A stretch of 64,000 nt of DNA from Allacma fusca (GCA_947179485.1 OX359245.1:76867067-76931066), one strand, 5' to 3'; numbered from the stretch's first letter, positions 11,030 to 23,860 are shown. A program made the numbers and translations. Notes: a model not told the origin generated them from the sequence alone.

Positions 11030-14000
11030 TCATGGATTCAGGAGGTCATTTGTGGGTACATTTATTGCAGCCAAACTGAATGGGCGTAAGGCTTTTCCCT
11101 GCGGAGTTGTTTTCCAAAAATTCAAGCCCAAAAGTATGCCACACGCAAAGTAAATGCAGAGAAAAACCTGTGCCCCAATTCTGTAATGGAGAACTACGCC
11201 ACTGAAAAAAAAACAATGTGAATTAAATCTTAATATAAACCATTTAAGCTTGTATTACAATTTATTGTTTGGTTTCGAGTATAAGCAAACCCATATTAAG
11301 GAAATGATCAACTACTGAAGTAACTATACTTACTTAAACGACAACAAGTACAAGTCATAATTAATTAATTTGATTGATTATTGCTTAGAAAAGTGCCGTT
11401 GAAACGTGATAGTCAATTTGAATTAAAACGTTTATACTTTTAATAGTAAACGGATTGCAGATTGTTTGCAAATTAAAATATGAGAGTTTAAAACCATCAG
11501 TGTACTTACGAAGACTCTCTGAAAGTAAAAACTTCTCTGGCATTAGAGGAGACGGTTGTTGGTGCTGTTTGGTGTTCCCAACCATAGAGAATGTAATTTC
11601 GATAATCTGTCAGTTTCACGTCCAAGTAATTCACTAAATATATTTTCAGTAGTATAATTAAACTGCCAACTTTTTATCAGGGTGGCTGGATTTAAATCAC
11701 TCGATTTTTTCAAATAAATCATTGATTTAAATCAAAATTGACTTCTCAACTTTTTGCGGTTAGATTAAATTTAATTTTACGTCTCCAATTTTCGTAAAAT
11801 GTGCATTTTTGTTTTTACAAATTTTTGGCATGAGACCATTTAGGATTTTGATAATTTTCAGGATAATTTGGGTACGTTGACATATTGATTATCTGTCAAG
11901 AGCTCACAGTCCCATCAAATTTGGATATGAGTGGGTTTTCAAGTATCGTATAATACTAGAGCTTCTGCTGGGGATAATTGAAATGTTCCACAGAAGATTC
12001 CGTCTCGTTTCAAAATCCATTGACAAAAATTTGTGTTCGAATGCCGTCCCGAAATAACACCGGGGCAATATTTATCTGTATATCCCGAAATTGTCTCGTC
12101 CCTAACAGAAACTACAAAAACATCCCAATATCCCATCTTTCTAAAAGAGTACTGTTTAAAGTGGCAAGGTTTGACTGTGTGGATTTTGCATTTCTTTAAT
12201 GTTATACTTTTGTACGAAGAGATATTCACACTTGTTTAAACAATATATTCCCAATGTGGATATAATTTTTCTGTCCCAACATATTCTACCATCCCGTCCC
12301 GAAACATTGTATTTGTACATACTATACATACACATTTTGTATAATGTGTATCGTGAATAAAAATAATAAAAATCCAAATGAGACAGTCGGATTCTGTCCT
12401 ACACAGCGTTTGACTTCAAAAACAAAACTGAATTCGAAATTGTTACAATATAAGAAATACTGTTGATCTTTGGAATTGTCCTTTAACCAGCTTTTTACTT
12501 CATATTAGGTAGTTGGCTTGCCTTTGAAACTTTCTCTCAATACATTCTATTGATTGTTCAAGTTTCATTGGTGCCAACAGTGTACAATATTATTAGGAAA
12601 ATTAAAATCCAAATATTCGTATGGAAATTCTCTCGTACGGTAAAATGTTGAATTTATATCATAAAATATTGATTTAAATAAAAACAATCCGATTTAAATC
12701 AAAAAAATCAGCAACCCTGCATTTTATAGACTAAAATAATACAACCCTTGGATACAGTTTTTAAAAAATAAGTTTCGTTCTGTTCCAGATGTAATAGGCA
12801 GCTCACAATATCACTACAAAAGAAATTGTACAAGTACGGAACTCACAAAGCGACATCTGTCACAATTTGAAGGATAACTCTGCATATCGACTATGTATTG
12901 CAATGATAATAAAATTTGGCTTCAGGGACAAATGTCGTGGAGTTTGTTTAGTAGAGCTACCGTTACCTTCACATGGTATGATATTATTTTGATTTTAAAT
13001 TCATTTTAACACATGACCTTATTTGGAGCCGTACTGATTCTTAAACTAACGACTAAACATAACTCCACGAGTTTATAACTTTAAAACGTAGTTTCAAACG
13101 TGAACGAGAATTTGACTCGAGAATTTTCTTCAAGGAGAGTTAGAGAGTGCGTATGCTTCTAATTTATTTCGATATACATTTAATTTATTTAAAAATGACC
13201 AATAGACTTCTGGAAAGCAATTCTAAATAGGCAATATACATGGCGGGGTATCCTGCGGCCTGATTGTTTTGTAAAAATTAGCAAGATCCTTGAATTAGGA
13301 TTAGCATTAGAATATATTCTAATGTTTAAATAGCATGCAATTATCAAATTAACAACTTAACCGGGGTATACACAAAGGCTTTTCAATTTACCTATTTCAA
13401 CGACCATGGCCAAATCATTTGGAACATTCGCTGCAATTTGTTCAATAGTTTTACGATTGAAACTCCTTCCTTTGACAGGCGAATGTAAAGAACTCAGCCA
13501 TATCTGCGCAGCAGATGGTTTTGGAGTTGTGATTATTAATTGAATTAAATTTTAAGACTAATAAATTGAGAACCAGCTTTTCTATAGAACTGTCAGGCTT
13601 TATTATGTCAGGTGTAAATTTTAATATCCCTGATTCTTTGTCATATTACTTCGTTTGCTTTGTTAAAATAACTTATACACACTTGTGGCTATTACATCAC
13701 AATTCTATTGCCCCGAGCGTTGTTAAACGTTTGGGTTTAACTACAGAAAATAGAAAGCATTTATACTTCCATCAACCAATGGTCTAAGCCAAGAAGAGAT
13801 GGAGTGGAGATTCTGTGAACGCTTTTACTAGTATCTCGAAACCCAATATTTATATGTTCCATGTGTTCATGGTAGTTCAGGAACTGTCATATTCAAGTAT
13901 GTACATACGTCCGAAATTATGGAAATGCTTGAGTTTCAATTTCGGGGAAGTTCAAGGTCAATTCTGCCATTTACGTAAACAACGGACTGAAGTGAATTAG

Positions 14001-15484
14001 AAACAAATATTTCAAAGCAATTAGATGCAGTGTAAATATATTGTGAAATAGTTATTCAACATGATTAGCTCTGGCCAAAAATTAAGACATTTGTATCCCA
14101 AGATATTTTGCAAAGTCCTGAAATATCTCAAATGCAGGTGTCGGATTTTTGTAAATCTCCCTGGAAGATTTTTTCATTTTCCCTGCTGGTCATGATGTCC
14201 CTGTTCGAAGCAAGTTTAAAACTCCCTGTTGACAAAATATTTTTCGTAATACACCCCAACAAATTTGAAAATCCCTGCTGACAAAAAATCATTTTCGTAA
14301 ATCACCTCAACAATTTCGAAAATCCCTGTGGACAAAAATCATTTCGTAAATCACCTCAACAATTTAGAAAATCCCTGTGGACAAAAATCATTTTCAGTAA
14401 AACACCTCAATAATTTCGAAAATCCCTGCCAAAAAAGGTCAACAGATTTGAAAATCCCATTTTAAAATCCCGTTTGAAAATTTCCCTGCTGAAACATTTT
14501 TTTCCCTGCGAAGATTCTACCCGTCTTCCAACATAAATCCGACTCCTGCTCAAATGTTGTATAAAATCTCTTTTGATCGATATCTAATGATTAGTATTAA
14601 AATAGCTCATACTTTTTTCCAGAGGCTTGTGCATGGGAGCTTTCACAAGGCTGTTTTTCTCCAAGATGTCCAACCGTTTGCTAAATCTCGCCGACGCAGA
14701 TTCAATTAATTCTTTCAGTTCATGGGTGCCGTTTTGATAACTCTCTTGCAGTCGTTTGAGAAATACATCATTGGATTCTGCGATTTGCACGGATTTTGAT
14801 AATTTAATTAATATTCGTTGGCAAGCAAGTATATGTTACCACACAAAACCAGGTACTCATATTGGTTTGATTGACTTAAGCCAATCAAATTGCTCGAATC
14901 AAAAGATTTTGCTCGTAAGTATTCCTAAGCCGTTGTTAAAAATATTCTCCTTTCAAAATGAGTCCTTCCAATTTTGTGTAAAACATAAATAATGACTTAT
15001 TAGCAAAACGTTTTCCAACAATCAAAAGTATCTCTCAAATCAGAAGAATTACAATTGATTTTCAAAATATTCTTTAACGCAATTTTTTGGAAAATTTATA
15101 GGCTTTCAAACAAGATGTCTGATTGTTCCTTGCATTAAGAATTTTTGATCGTAAAATCCAAACAATATTCGACTTCAAAATATGAAGGGGAAAATTTAGG
15201 AGGAAGAAGAGAATCTTCAATTGAAATATTAAGCAAGTTGTAAAAAATATTTACAATAAAAATAACTGACTAAGTGAAATTTACGACCTCAGTACACTTA
15301 AACGTGTGGAAAGATTTTGATATATTTGAAAATGTTATTTCAAACAATCATAGTCGTGCCAATCGTAAGCTTTCACAGATTCTATGGTTCCTTCCGAATT
15401 TAAGTTGTCCACAATTGAGAGAGTGGTAGAACAGCATTGTAGAAGAAACACCAATGAAAGTACTTTCCAAATCGTGTTTCCCAT
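11030..15484 (-). CDS. Unrecognised single-pass membrane protein, at least six exons
   Basis: Reconstructed on the complement from phase-matched splice sites. Exon 1 (15484-15377) starts MGNTIWKVLSLVFLLQCC, a clear signal peptide. Exon 2 (14924-14840) has flanking AG and GTAACA. Exon 3 (14777-14613) is a charged helix, FLKRLQESYQNGTHELKELI. A later exon (13503-13392) includes KTIEQIAANVPNDLAMVVEI. The next (11606-11510) reads DYRNYILYGWEHQTAPTTV and ends at GTAAGT. The last (11201-11030) has a membrane span, AQVFLCIYFACGILLGL, and a short tail ending TGA. Phases agree for exons 1-2, 2-3, 13503-11606 and 11606-11201. They disagree between 14613 and 13503, so at least one exon there is missing or damaged. 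Two hAT-like elements lie in introns. Topology suggests a secretory-pathway type I protein; I do not recognise the family. Confidence 0.55.
11678..12719. mobile_element. Non-autonomous hAT-like element, GATTTAAATC-word family
   Basis: Ends CAGGGTGGCTG (11678) and, on the complement, CAGGGTTGCTG (12719) match 10 of 11 bases. Flanks CTTTTTAT (11670-11677) and CATTTTAT (12720-12727) are a 7-of-8 target duplication. GATTTAAATC palindromic words fill the first and last 100 bp. It lies in an intron of the complement-strand gene at 11030-15484. The centre carries a different word array (next entry). Confidence 0.8.
11940..12310 (-). repeat. CCCGTCCC-word repeat, remnant of another element inside the hAT
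   Basis: Contains CCGTCCCGAAAT, ATCCCGAAATTGTC and CATCCCGTCCCGAAAC words. On the complement it is homologous to 42495-42690 (shared AGAAGCTCTAGT and GACGGAATC). It is probably a separate insertion within the 11678-12719 element; exact ends were not found. Confidence 0.55.
12728..13391. other. Intronic sequence, nothing recognised
   Basis: Lies between two proposed exons of the complement-strand membrane-protein gene. No repeat ends or coding blocks are supported. Confidence 0.4.
14135..14548. mobile_element. Non-autonomous hAT-like MITE, CCCTG-word family, copy 1
   Basis: Inverted ends CAGGTGTCGGATTTTTGT (14135) and, on the complement, CAGGAGTCGGATTTATGT (14548). Perfect 8-bp duplication CTCAAATG at 14127-14134 and 14549-14556. 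The interior is a degenerate tandem array of a roughly 60-bp unit, AATCCCTG.(T/G)GACAAAAATC. Relatives are at 38757-39137 and 43050-43252. It is in an intron of the complement-strand gene. Confidence 0.9.
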
Positions 15485-15599
15485 TTTTAACAAGTGATAC
15501 ATTTTCTGATATCTTTGAAATACATGGGTACAAGTCCAGAGTTGGCAAGCGTGTAAGAGGATCTAATACTATTTTTTGTTTTTATAGATATACATATAT

Positions 15600-16478
15600 A
15601 GTGTTTGTCAATTTTTAAATGCGCTGGGTATTTTGCTTGCTCGGTATTTTTTGCCAGCAGGAAGGCAAAAAAGCAATATATGCCTTCACAAATAAATGCA
15701 CGGAAAAAAGGCAAAACAAGATTAGCAAAAATTATGACAAAACAAATCTACTTTTGTGGGGCATGTTGAGATGCAATATTGTACCAAGAGAAAATCAAAC
15801 CTGTCAAGCAGATTCAACAACAATGAATACGATTTAATCGGGTTCATATGCATCGCTGAATTGTTCAAACGCTTCCAAAACTTGTAGTCTTGAATTGTTG
15901 GAATCTTTACCGAATTGTCTTTTAATATCAACTGAAGCGTGCGTGCACGTGGATGTCTGCCTTGAATATTTAACTGCATGCTTTCTTTGAACGTTACCAC
16001 AAAAATTACATTTTCCATTACAGGTTTCAGAACTTGCATTTGAAAATGAGGTCCAGTGTAACCGGATTTTATTTTCTGGTCGTCCCTCGTTTTGGTTTAC
16101 ATTTACCTGGGAGTAAGATACGATGGCGATAAGCCAAAGAAAATTAAAATAAAACAAAAAAATTTATGCTCACAGAATGTTCAATATGCAATGAGATGAG
16201 TTTTGGCTTGCTACTACGTGCAATGAGAAACCAGTACTTTGCAAGTTTTGCATATTCTAAAATTAGCCACGGTCGGAGCATGCACCAATGATGGTGGAAA
16301 TAGAGCGTTCCATGAGCATCGTTAATTTATGGTAAGGAAAAATATATTATAAGCCAATTCTGCCAGAATGGCATAAAAAATTATTTTATGCCCATGTGAA
16401 TAAAAGCCCTAAATGCCTGCCACATATGCTTGCCTAATTTGCCATTTACGCCATGGCATTTAAAAAACGACAAACCCT
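15600..16478. mobile_element. hAT-like element with GGCA/TGCC words and a possible degraded zinc-finger frame
   Basis: Ends AGTGTTTGTCAATTTTTAAA (15600) and the complement of AAAAAACGACAAACCCT (16478) are an imperfect inverted repeat. Flanks ACATATAT (15592-15599) and AGATATAT (16479-16486) agree at 7 of 8. Subterminal GGCAA/TGCC words are dense at 15640-15710 and 16360-16460. A complement frame at 15834-16157 contains CNGKCNFCGNVQRKH, which may be a worn BED-type finger of a transposase; this is weak. Confidence 0.65.
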
Positions 16479-16486
16479 AGATATAT

Positions 16487-17050
16487 GACTGAAAACTGTG
16501 CAAAAACACTGCACAGAATTGACCTTCGCCTGTTCAAAAACTACACGTTTGCCAATGCAAGATAATAAGTCAAAATTCTCAGCGATTCATAACAATAATA
16601 ATTGAATTTATGTCTCACTTAGGACTTACTTAAACTAAACAACCTTTTGTTAAAATAACAATTTCTATTGATTAAAAAGAATTGAAGGGCTATCCAAAGT
16701 TATTGTATTCAGTAGGGGCGCTTGAGAAATATATTGTATTGTAAATTCTATGTTAGGCTTCAATGTACAAATTTTGTGATTGAGTTAACAGTGACATTGC
16801 TTTTTAATCTTCCATGGAATTCAACCTTTCCTTATTTAAGGTTTTTGTCACTTGAAATAAATATCTTTTTTGCTAAAACGAATATACAAAACCTTGAACT
16901 GTCCCAAATACATTGTAAGTAGATACTTTAAAATACTTTTGTGGTTAAGATTTTCAATGCTTAGGCGGACTTGAATGTAATTTCTATTTTGAATTGACGA
17001 TGACAATTTTTATATTATAACTTTTGACGGATTTCAATCTTTCCTGGGAT
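16487..17050. other. Spacer, nothing recognised
   Basis: AT-rich; no gene or element ends were found. Confidence 0.4.
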
Positions 17051-17310
17051 ATGTCTCTTGCAGTGCTCGGACTGGGTACGGGTAATACTCGGGTAAATGG
17101 GTACTACCCGGAACAGGTATGGGTACTACCCTGGTACAGAAGTTGCGTACTCACAAGTACGCGGGTACTACCCGGGTACATACTCTGGATTTTATACAAT
17201 AAAATGGGTACATGTATGGGTACTCACTCAGTGACAATCAGGTATTACCCAAAAGATATGGGTATCACTATATAAAATGTATGTACCCATGGTTGCTGTA
17301 CCCGAGTATT
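17051..17310. repeat. GGGTAC-word array, probable truncated hAT element
   Basis: Begins CAGTGCTCGGACTGGGTAC, a plausible hAT left end, followed by many GGGTAC/GTACCC words. No matching right end was found. The two frames here (17024-17275, 17212-17451) are word-array translations and not genes. Confidence 0.5.
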
Positions 17311-18639
17311 TTTGTGTACTTCTATGATTCCTACTGGGGTCGATTAGTATGGCTAACAATAAGACCTGCCAACCTTAAAATTGCTTGTTTCTTTAAAACA
17401 GATACATGCTTTAGTAATACAGTCAAGTGGCTTCCTTTCATTTATGATTAAGTGGTCGTTGCAATCTAACGCGTCTAATGTTTCCTCTCAAGAATCTAGT
17501 AAAGAAAAAGCGTAGATCGCCAGTTTATCGAATTAAACAATGAAGATCATCAAAAAAGAATTTTAATGGGCAGATTCTTAAGATTAAATTTAATTAGGCT
17601 CATTGAAATTATTTTAGGACGTATTATGAGATAAATTGTGAATAAATAGGTACACATTTGTTAGCTTTAAACCAGATCCTTTTGATATTGCTAGAACTAC
17701 CCAGGGTTGCACATTTCAAAACGGCGAGGGATTTTGTGCAGACAATTTGAGCATTTTCAGTCGTGGGCATTTATAACACTTTGAAAATTTATTGCAGTGA
17801 ATATTTATAAAATTTTAGAATGAAAAATATCATTTCATGCAAGCATTATTTCTATTTCAGTCCCTTTGATTATTGCTGATAATTTTGATGTTAAAAGAGG
17901 AGTCATCTAAACTGGGCATTCAAAACTCTCATAGGGCTGCATTTGAGTCTATTTTCGCCTGCATTGGTCAAAAATTCGCAGGCTCCATTAATGTTAGAAA
18001 GTTTATGAATGTTTGTTCTATAATGTAATATAAAATTAATATTAAATCTTGCCTCCCACTCCCTGAAACCACGATAATCGACTTGGAAAAATGATGATCA
18101 ACTCAAATCAATCCGTATAATATTTTCTGCACACAGTATTCAATTCTATTGTTTTGTAAATATGTACTTTGATGGAAAAACTGGCATGGTCGGGAAATTC
18201 TACTTGCCTCCTATACTTTACTAATCTTGCGTCGTATATGTACGATAATGTCAACAGTTATTGACATCGGAATTGTGTTAAAAGATATTTGGGAAAACGA
18301 TAAGCCGGGAACACAATTGTTTCATGTTTACGAAGTTGAAAAGCAAGTTTTCGCTTATGGAGAGTTTAGTGTTAAATTCGTCCCAATTGGTTGTCCTTCC
18401 ACCATACAAGAATTATTGTTCATTCAGCAAGTAATTATTCTGGCACAGTAGCATTTGAATTTATTAAGTGTTTACTAAAAATACATCATAAATGACATGA
18501 AATGATTTTTAAACAATCTGAAGTGGATATTCTTAACACCTACGGAGAATTCCCAAAACCCCGGGCATTTTTAATGGAGGTCAAAAAATGGACAAATTAA
18601 ACATTTGCAGCTGGAATGACAAATGTCTTCGGGGATTTT
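17311..18639. other. Spacer; one unassigned exon-like frame at 18227-18451
   Basis: Mostly featureless. On the plus strand 18248-18430 reads as plausible protein (VIDIGIVLKDIWENDKPG, then FSVKFVPIGCPSTI) and could be an exon with a donor at CAA/GTAATT (near 18429). It lies upstream of the IR pseudogene at 19046, and a ligand-lobe piece of that receptor is possible. No homology could be shown by eye. Confidence 0.25.
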
Positions 18640-18649
18640 CAATCAGCGA

Positions 18650-18830
18650 AACTTCCAGTACTCGAGTAATAACCGGGTACAAACAATATGTACTCGGGTA
18701 CGGGTACAGGTTTTGGGTACTTTACGGGTGGGGGTAAATTATGGGTACAGGTACTACATTGTAGCATCAAGTATAGGTACGGGTACAGCAATTATTTACC
18801 CGGGTACACGGGCATAGCAACTGTCCTAAA
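18650..18830. repeat. GGGTAC-word array, second truncated copy
   Basis: Starts near CCAGTACTCGAGTAATAACC and continues with GGGTACGGGTACAGG-type words in the same orientation as 17051-17310, so the two are separate left-end fragments and not one element's two ends. Confidence 0.5.
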
Positions 18831-19045
18831 TGCTATATGGTTTTTATGCAGGTGTATTTTATTTTATGTAGTGGTGCTAATAATCCGGTCAGGAACATTT
18901 GCTTGTATGGTGATTATTGACCTGGTCCGGTCTGATTCTCCGGTCTGATCCTGGTCAGGTAGATACAGGTCATACCAGACCACAAAACCATTTTCTTAAA
19001 AGTATTCAAAATAAAAGCTAATGATTTAACGAAATCGTTGCAATA

Positions 19046-20232
19046 CCTCTGACTCAGTGGCCGACATAAGAAATGGCTACATGTTGTTCAGACCCTTTGA
19101 ATCAATTGTGTGCTGGATTTTACTATCGACAACAATGGTTGTAGTATCCGTCGTTAGCTTGGTTTCAATTTGGCATCAATCCACAATAACTCTGTCATCG
19201 CACCATGTTTAATGGTTTGTAAGTGTTTTGCTGGAGCAATGTTACAGTAAATCACCTTTGAAGGGAGAAGCACGGAAAAACAAAACCCTTGTCAAATTCT
19301 ATTCTGTAGTGTGCAGCTTTTGGCTCTGCTAGAATCGTTTTGACCAACTCGTACAAAGGTGTTGCAAAATCGAACTACTCAGTCGGATACCCTTTTGAGA
19401 CAAAGTGGAAGCATTTAAAAGAATTGGAAAATTTTACTCTCTGCACCGTTTCAACGGATAGTTATTGTCACACCCGAAGAGCCTACCTTGAGGAAATATA
19501 TCAGAAAATGATAGCATCCGGGGAGCATTTGGATGAATTCAATTCGAATCTCGGGGTAAATTATTGTCCAAGTTATTTTGACGGGAGTAGTTGCAGAAGC
19601 TGCAGTAGCTGCCAGCTGATTAATAGAATTTGGAAAGAGTATGTAAATTTGCCTTCGGATTTTAAGGTCAAGGAATATGATACCGATTCTATTTATGGTT
19701 TATTATTCAGAATTTACTACATTTGTAAAAACGAACTTAGTACTGACTTCTTGAATACCCAACTGTCGGAATCAAAAACAGCGCTTGTGGTTGTTGAAGA
19801 AGAATTTTTACAGTATTGGGAGCCTTTCATTACAAGAAGCAAATTTTTAAAAGGTAAACGTTTTCATCATAATTTCCATGTTTCGGATGGATTCCTTCGA
19901 AATCAGCTGTTCTTGTATTTTCACAACATACCCAGCAGGGTTTTTAAAAACCGACCGTTGGAAATTTACAAGAGAGTTTTTCATTCTGGAATTTTGGGCT
20001 TATGGGATAAATGGGAGATGATTTCCAAAGGCGGGTCTCAGAGACTGGTAAAGGAAGATCTGAGCAATGCTAGGAATGTAAAACACTTTTAGGCATTGTC
20101 TTTGGAAAATTCTAATATCTCCTTTGTCTTTTGGTTAATTGTTTATGGCTGGTTGGTTTGTTTGCCACTGTTTGCAGTTGAGTTTGGCAGATTTTACTTC
20201 TGGAAATTCCTGGAATTGTTTGTTGCACTTTC
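19046..20232 (+). pseudogene. Ionotropic receptor pseudogene, channel to C-terminus
   Basis: Parallel to 28330-29540 throughout: M1 helix (MVVVSVVSLVSIWHQS-like), pore loop, M2, S2 lobe (19340-20092, with HHNFHVSDGFLRNQLF near 19860) and M3 (FVFWLIVYGWLVCLPLFAVE). Disabling changes are visible against that copy: TAA at 19210-19212 in the pore loop, a 2-bp loss near 19306-19312 before the end of M2, and TAG at 20090-20092 where the other copy has GAG. The N-terminal half is missing. At the SYTANLAAF-equivalent site this copy has intact Ser (TCG), which shows what the TAG in the 27326 receptor replaced. Confidence 0.85.
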
Positions 20233-20274
20233 TACAAATGAGTCTGTACACGTAAATATAGCAATACAGTATAC

Positions 20275-20457
20275 TTACTCGAAGCCAGGTAAAACTTCTG
20301 GGAGGAACTAGTGGCCTTAAAATGAATACCGCTCTAATTTACAATTAGCGGTTTGGCCCATACGTCATCAGTGACGACATTAAATGTTGTCTAAAGGGGG
20401 AAAATATGTGTGTGCTACCTGTAATTACTCGAAGCCAGGTAAAACTTCTGGGAGGAA
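20275..20457 (+). repeat. 33-bp direct repeat, 150 bp apart
   Basis: TTACTCGAAGCCAGGTAAAA followed by CTTCTGGGAGGAA occurs at 20275-20307 and again, identical, at 20425-20457. The intervening 117 bp has no recognised content. Confidence 0.7.
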
Positions 20458-22691
20458 AATCCTGAAGGTATTCTATATATACCAGTGAATGCTACTCTTT
20501 ATGAAATCGAGATGAATAACACATACCGATGAGGCATGTTGTTATAACAGTTTTTCAGTCCATTGGTAGCGTTTACAAGAGATGAGTCTTCTAGGGCAGT
20601 TCAGAAACTCGGTTCTTATGAGTGGACCAAATGTTTATTTTGTGATTACAAAAATATTTTTCCGAGTGAAACAACGAGTGTACAATTAAATTTTGTAGGA
20701 AGGGGTTCCCTTCCAAACAACTAAATTCATTACACATCTCATTGGTAGATAAGGTAAATCTCAAAGCAAATATGCAATTGGCATTTTACTTTCAATTAAG
20801 ACTTTCGTGGGCTTGAATATGTACCTATTCTTTCTCAATTGTTGAGATACAGAATTCAATAACCTTTACTCATCCAGATATATAAACTATTTATATTTAC
20901 TTACGATTTATATATACTTACTAGCAAATCCACCTGTTATCCACAGCTCAATGAATTGTTTTCGAAGCCGTTTTTTATATTGTTCCCACCGAAAAATAAA
21001 ACGATCACTGAAATTAGCCCGTTAAGTCGACTGATCAATGATCAATGTATGATGAGGATTTGTTTCGCTACGGTTTTTTACACATGGCAGAGTTGCAACA
21101 TACCGATATAGCTGATTACAGACCTGTATTCAAACCGAATATTATTCATTTCATATTTGGTTTGCATTTTAATTTTCAACACAACTTCTTTTCTGCTTTA
21201 TATTCGAATGCGGTTACCTAATCAAATCAATACAAAATTTGTATTCGAATTATTAAGTCAAATACAGCCCTAACGCTGTATTTTGATTCAATTCGATTTT
21301 TATGCAAATCGATTGTTCGGTTTGTATTCGGTCCGAATTTCATTCGAAGTTGGTTTTTGAAGTCTTTGCAATTGAAACAAGTCATTGGTATTTACGGTCA
21401 ATGTTTATTTATAGCTTAAATCGAATCAATGAATTTACCCAAGTAAACACAAAATCTTCAAGTGCAACTCCTCTCAACAAATAAGATACAAATAGTATTA
21501 CCACATTTATCTAACTCTTCAGTGTGCGTAAACTTAAGCCAAGCATTTAAGCACATGCATATTTTGATTGTAACCGCAAGCATTGACAGTCCACTGGAAC
21601 ACCCGTTTCGGATGCCCTTAAAAATCCCATTCAATTTTTGCAAGGTAAGGATGCAGAAAATCCTTTTCCTAGTAGATAATAATCATTATTGAAGCAGTCA
21701 CAACTATGCAAAACAACAACAATTGCGGTACAAGTTCAATGCATACGTAGATACAAAGCTTAAATCAATATTATTTCATCATCATTATAATAGGGTACAT
21801 TATTTTAAACCCAAATGTTCGGTAAATTTATAGGTATAAACGAACGAAAAGGTTTTACCCGACAGGAACAGGTACAAGTACAAACCACCTGTCCCTGATC
21901 AGGAAACTTATAGAATAATTTAAATATTTACATTGCCCGGGAAATTGTTTATTTCATTCTAGAATCCTCTAACAACGAAATGCTCTTAACTGCCAGAAAA
22001 ATGGATGTATTTATAAAATTTGTCAAAATTGGTAGTGTTCGGTTATATGTTGACGACTCTACGGGTCTTTGCTGCCACTTCTTGGTAATGAGGCTTTGAT
22101 TTAAACATATTGTAATGAAACTTATTTAGGTTACATTTCGTCGTTGACATAATATTTTTTCAAATTAAAAAAAATTTAAATCCCAATTTTTGGTGTATTA
22201 AAATGCGGCTGAATCCCCATGAAATTCGATACAAGTGTTTTCCTGTATTTTTACATCGTTTACTGTAAACTGGAAGCTTTACAAACTGTTTCATTTCCAG
22301 GTCATTACTTCTGTAATAGTTGCGGATGAATTGCTTTATTTTTTAAATAAAATCCTTAAAAATTACTTTCTATAATAATTAGCATGAGTACAGATCTCAG
22401 AGAATCTAGACCATATCGGTATCGAGCACCTTGTACATAGAGTGTATGTGATTGCACATGTACTGGATATTTATTGCTTACATATGAGCTCTGTGGTTTT
22501 CGAAAGTCTAAAACCAATAACCCGGTATCTTACAAACTACATAATAAACCATTCGTTATCTAATCTGCTTCTGTAAAAAAATAGTTGATTTTCCAGGCGT
22601 CAACTGATGACTGCATGATTTCGTGACGATATAAAACATGCGTCATTCCTTTCCTTATACGGGATGTAGAGACACTTCCCTACAAAAAATT
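20458..22691. other. Spacer with decayed word clusters
   Basis: No gene is supported. 21110-21350 has many TTCGAAT/ATTCGAAT/GAATAC words and 21845-21900 a short GTACAGG cluster, both like worn hAT-type arrays. From about 22400 to 22691 the sequence is homologous to 38465-38720 (CACTGGATATTTATTGCTTA, GACCCGGTATCTTACAAA), the upstream side of the duplicated tRNA block. Confidence 0.4.
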
Positions 22692-22773
22692 CGCAACCTG
22701 CAGGATTCGAACCTGCGCGGGCAGAGCCCATTGGATTAGCAGTCCAACGCCTTAACCACTCGGCCAAAGTTGC
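22692..22773 (-). tRNA. tRNA-Ser, anticodon GCT
   Basis: On the complement an 82-nt sequence folds as a serine tRNA. The acceptor stem is GCAACTT paired with AGGTTGC, with discriminator G. It has a D-arm with GAGTGGTTAAG, an anticodon loop CTGCTAA giving GCT, a long variable arm typical of tRNA-Ser, and a T-arm with GGTTCGAATCC. No intron and no encoded CCA. It decodes AGC/AGT serine codons. Two relics in this window (31385-31443 and 38744-39180) derive from duplicated copies. Confidence 0.95.
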
Positions 22774-23049
22774 TTAGTTGTTCAACTCCCATGTAACTGT
22801 ATACCCTATAATTTTAACATCACATACAACCTGAACTGTGTAAAGCTAATAAGATTTCGCAGATTTAGGAAAGAAGAACACATATATTATGCAAACAAGT
22901 TATGCAGAAAAAAGTTATCCTCCAAGTATTTCGCATCATTACAGTTTGCAGCTACAGCTGGTCAATGCTGATTTATTCTGGCTTAGAATAATTTTCACAT
23001 GCTCATAAATTGTTCCTCGTAAACCCAGGACAAATGATTTTAATGTTCA

Positions 23050-23500
23050 GTACATTCGTTTAACATTGTATTGTATTCACATCCAATCTAGTGTTATAGA
23101 ACTGTTGTTCATTACTACACATGAAAGGGGCAAGTCATATAGTAACTCATTGTATAAAACTTCCTTTTTATACAGTGAAGTAAAGAAGAACCCCATACTT
23201 GCTCTTGTGGAGTTCATGTTAGCTTGTGATGTGAATACCTTGTTTCTGATGCTCTATGATCGGATATTTTTCATCATGTTATAAATTAAATGCTTTCATA
23301 AACCCTTAATTTTGACATCCAATGAAATACGGAAGGGAAAATGTTTACAGGATGATACATCATACACAGGTCAATTCTTCCATGTGTGGTCAACTTGGGT
23401 CAATGTTGTGTGTTCGAGAGAACTGCCACACCAAATTTTGTCAATTTCGTGTAGCGTACTTTGTAAAGGAATGTCCGTAACCTTTCGTTGTATTTAAATT
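23050..23500 (+). pseudogene. GR-like receptor C-terminal fragment
   Basis: Homologous to 35690-36155 of the receptor at 32916. The frame at 23066-23284 keeps NPILALVEFMLACDVNTLF and LYDRIFF, then decays. It shows the undamaged reading GCTTGTGATGTGAAT where the 35.9-kb copy has two extra bases. Following sequence to about 23850 is shared spacer. Confidence 0.7.
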
Positions 23501-23860
23501 GCATTTATACAGACATTCCTTAAAGCTTACAATCATAGGTGCTCTATTTTAACAATTTTTAACGAAATTACCCATTGAAATATTTTTTTTGACAATACAG
23601 TAAAACGACAGAAGTCGTATTTCAATTTTAAATTCCCTTGTATCAAAGTACTGGTATAAAATGCCACTGTCTGTGTTGGCTTTACTAATTCAAAACTTAG
23701 AGCGTTGTACAACCACCTTGATTTTTACACCACTAATTTAGTCTTAAATTCGCTTAAACAAAGGGCAAATCCAGATATGGGACATTTTCAAAGGCATTAG
23801 ACTTGAATATTACACGTGTATTTCTTAGCTAATAAAGATTAGGTTAAAAACATTCACAGC

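Noticed and set aside
17024-17451. Two frames with repeated GYYPEQ/VLPWY motifs
   Set aside because: Products of the GGGTAC word array.
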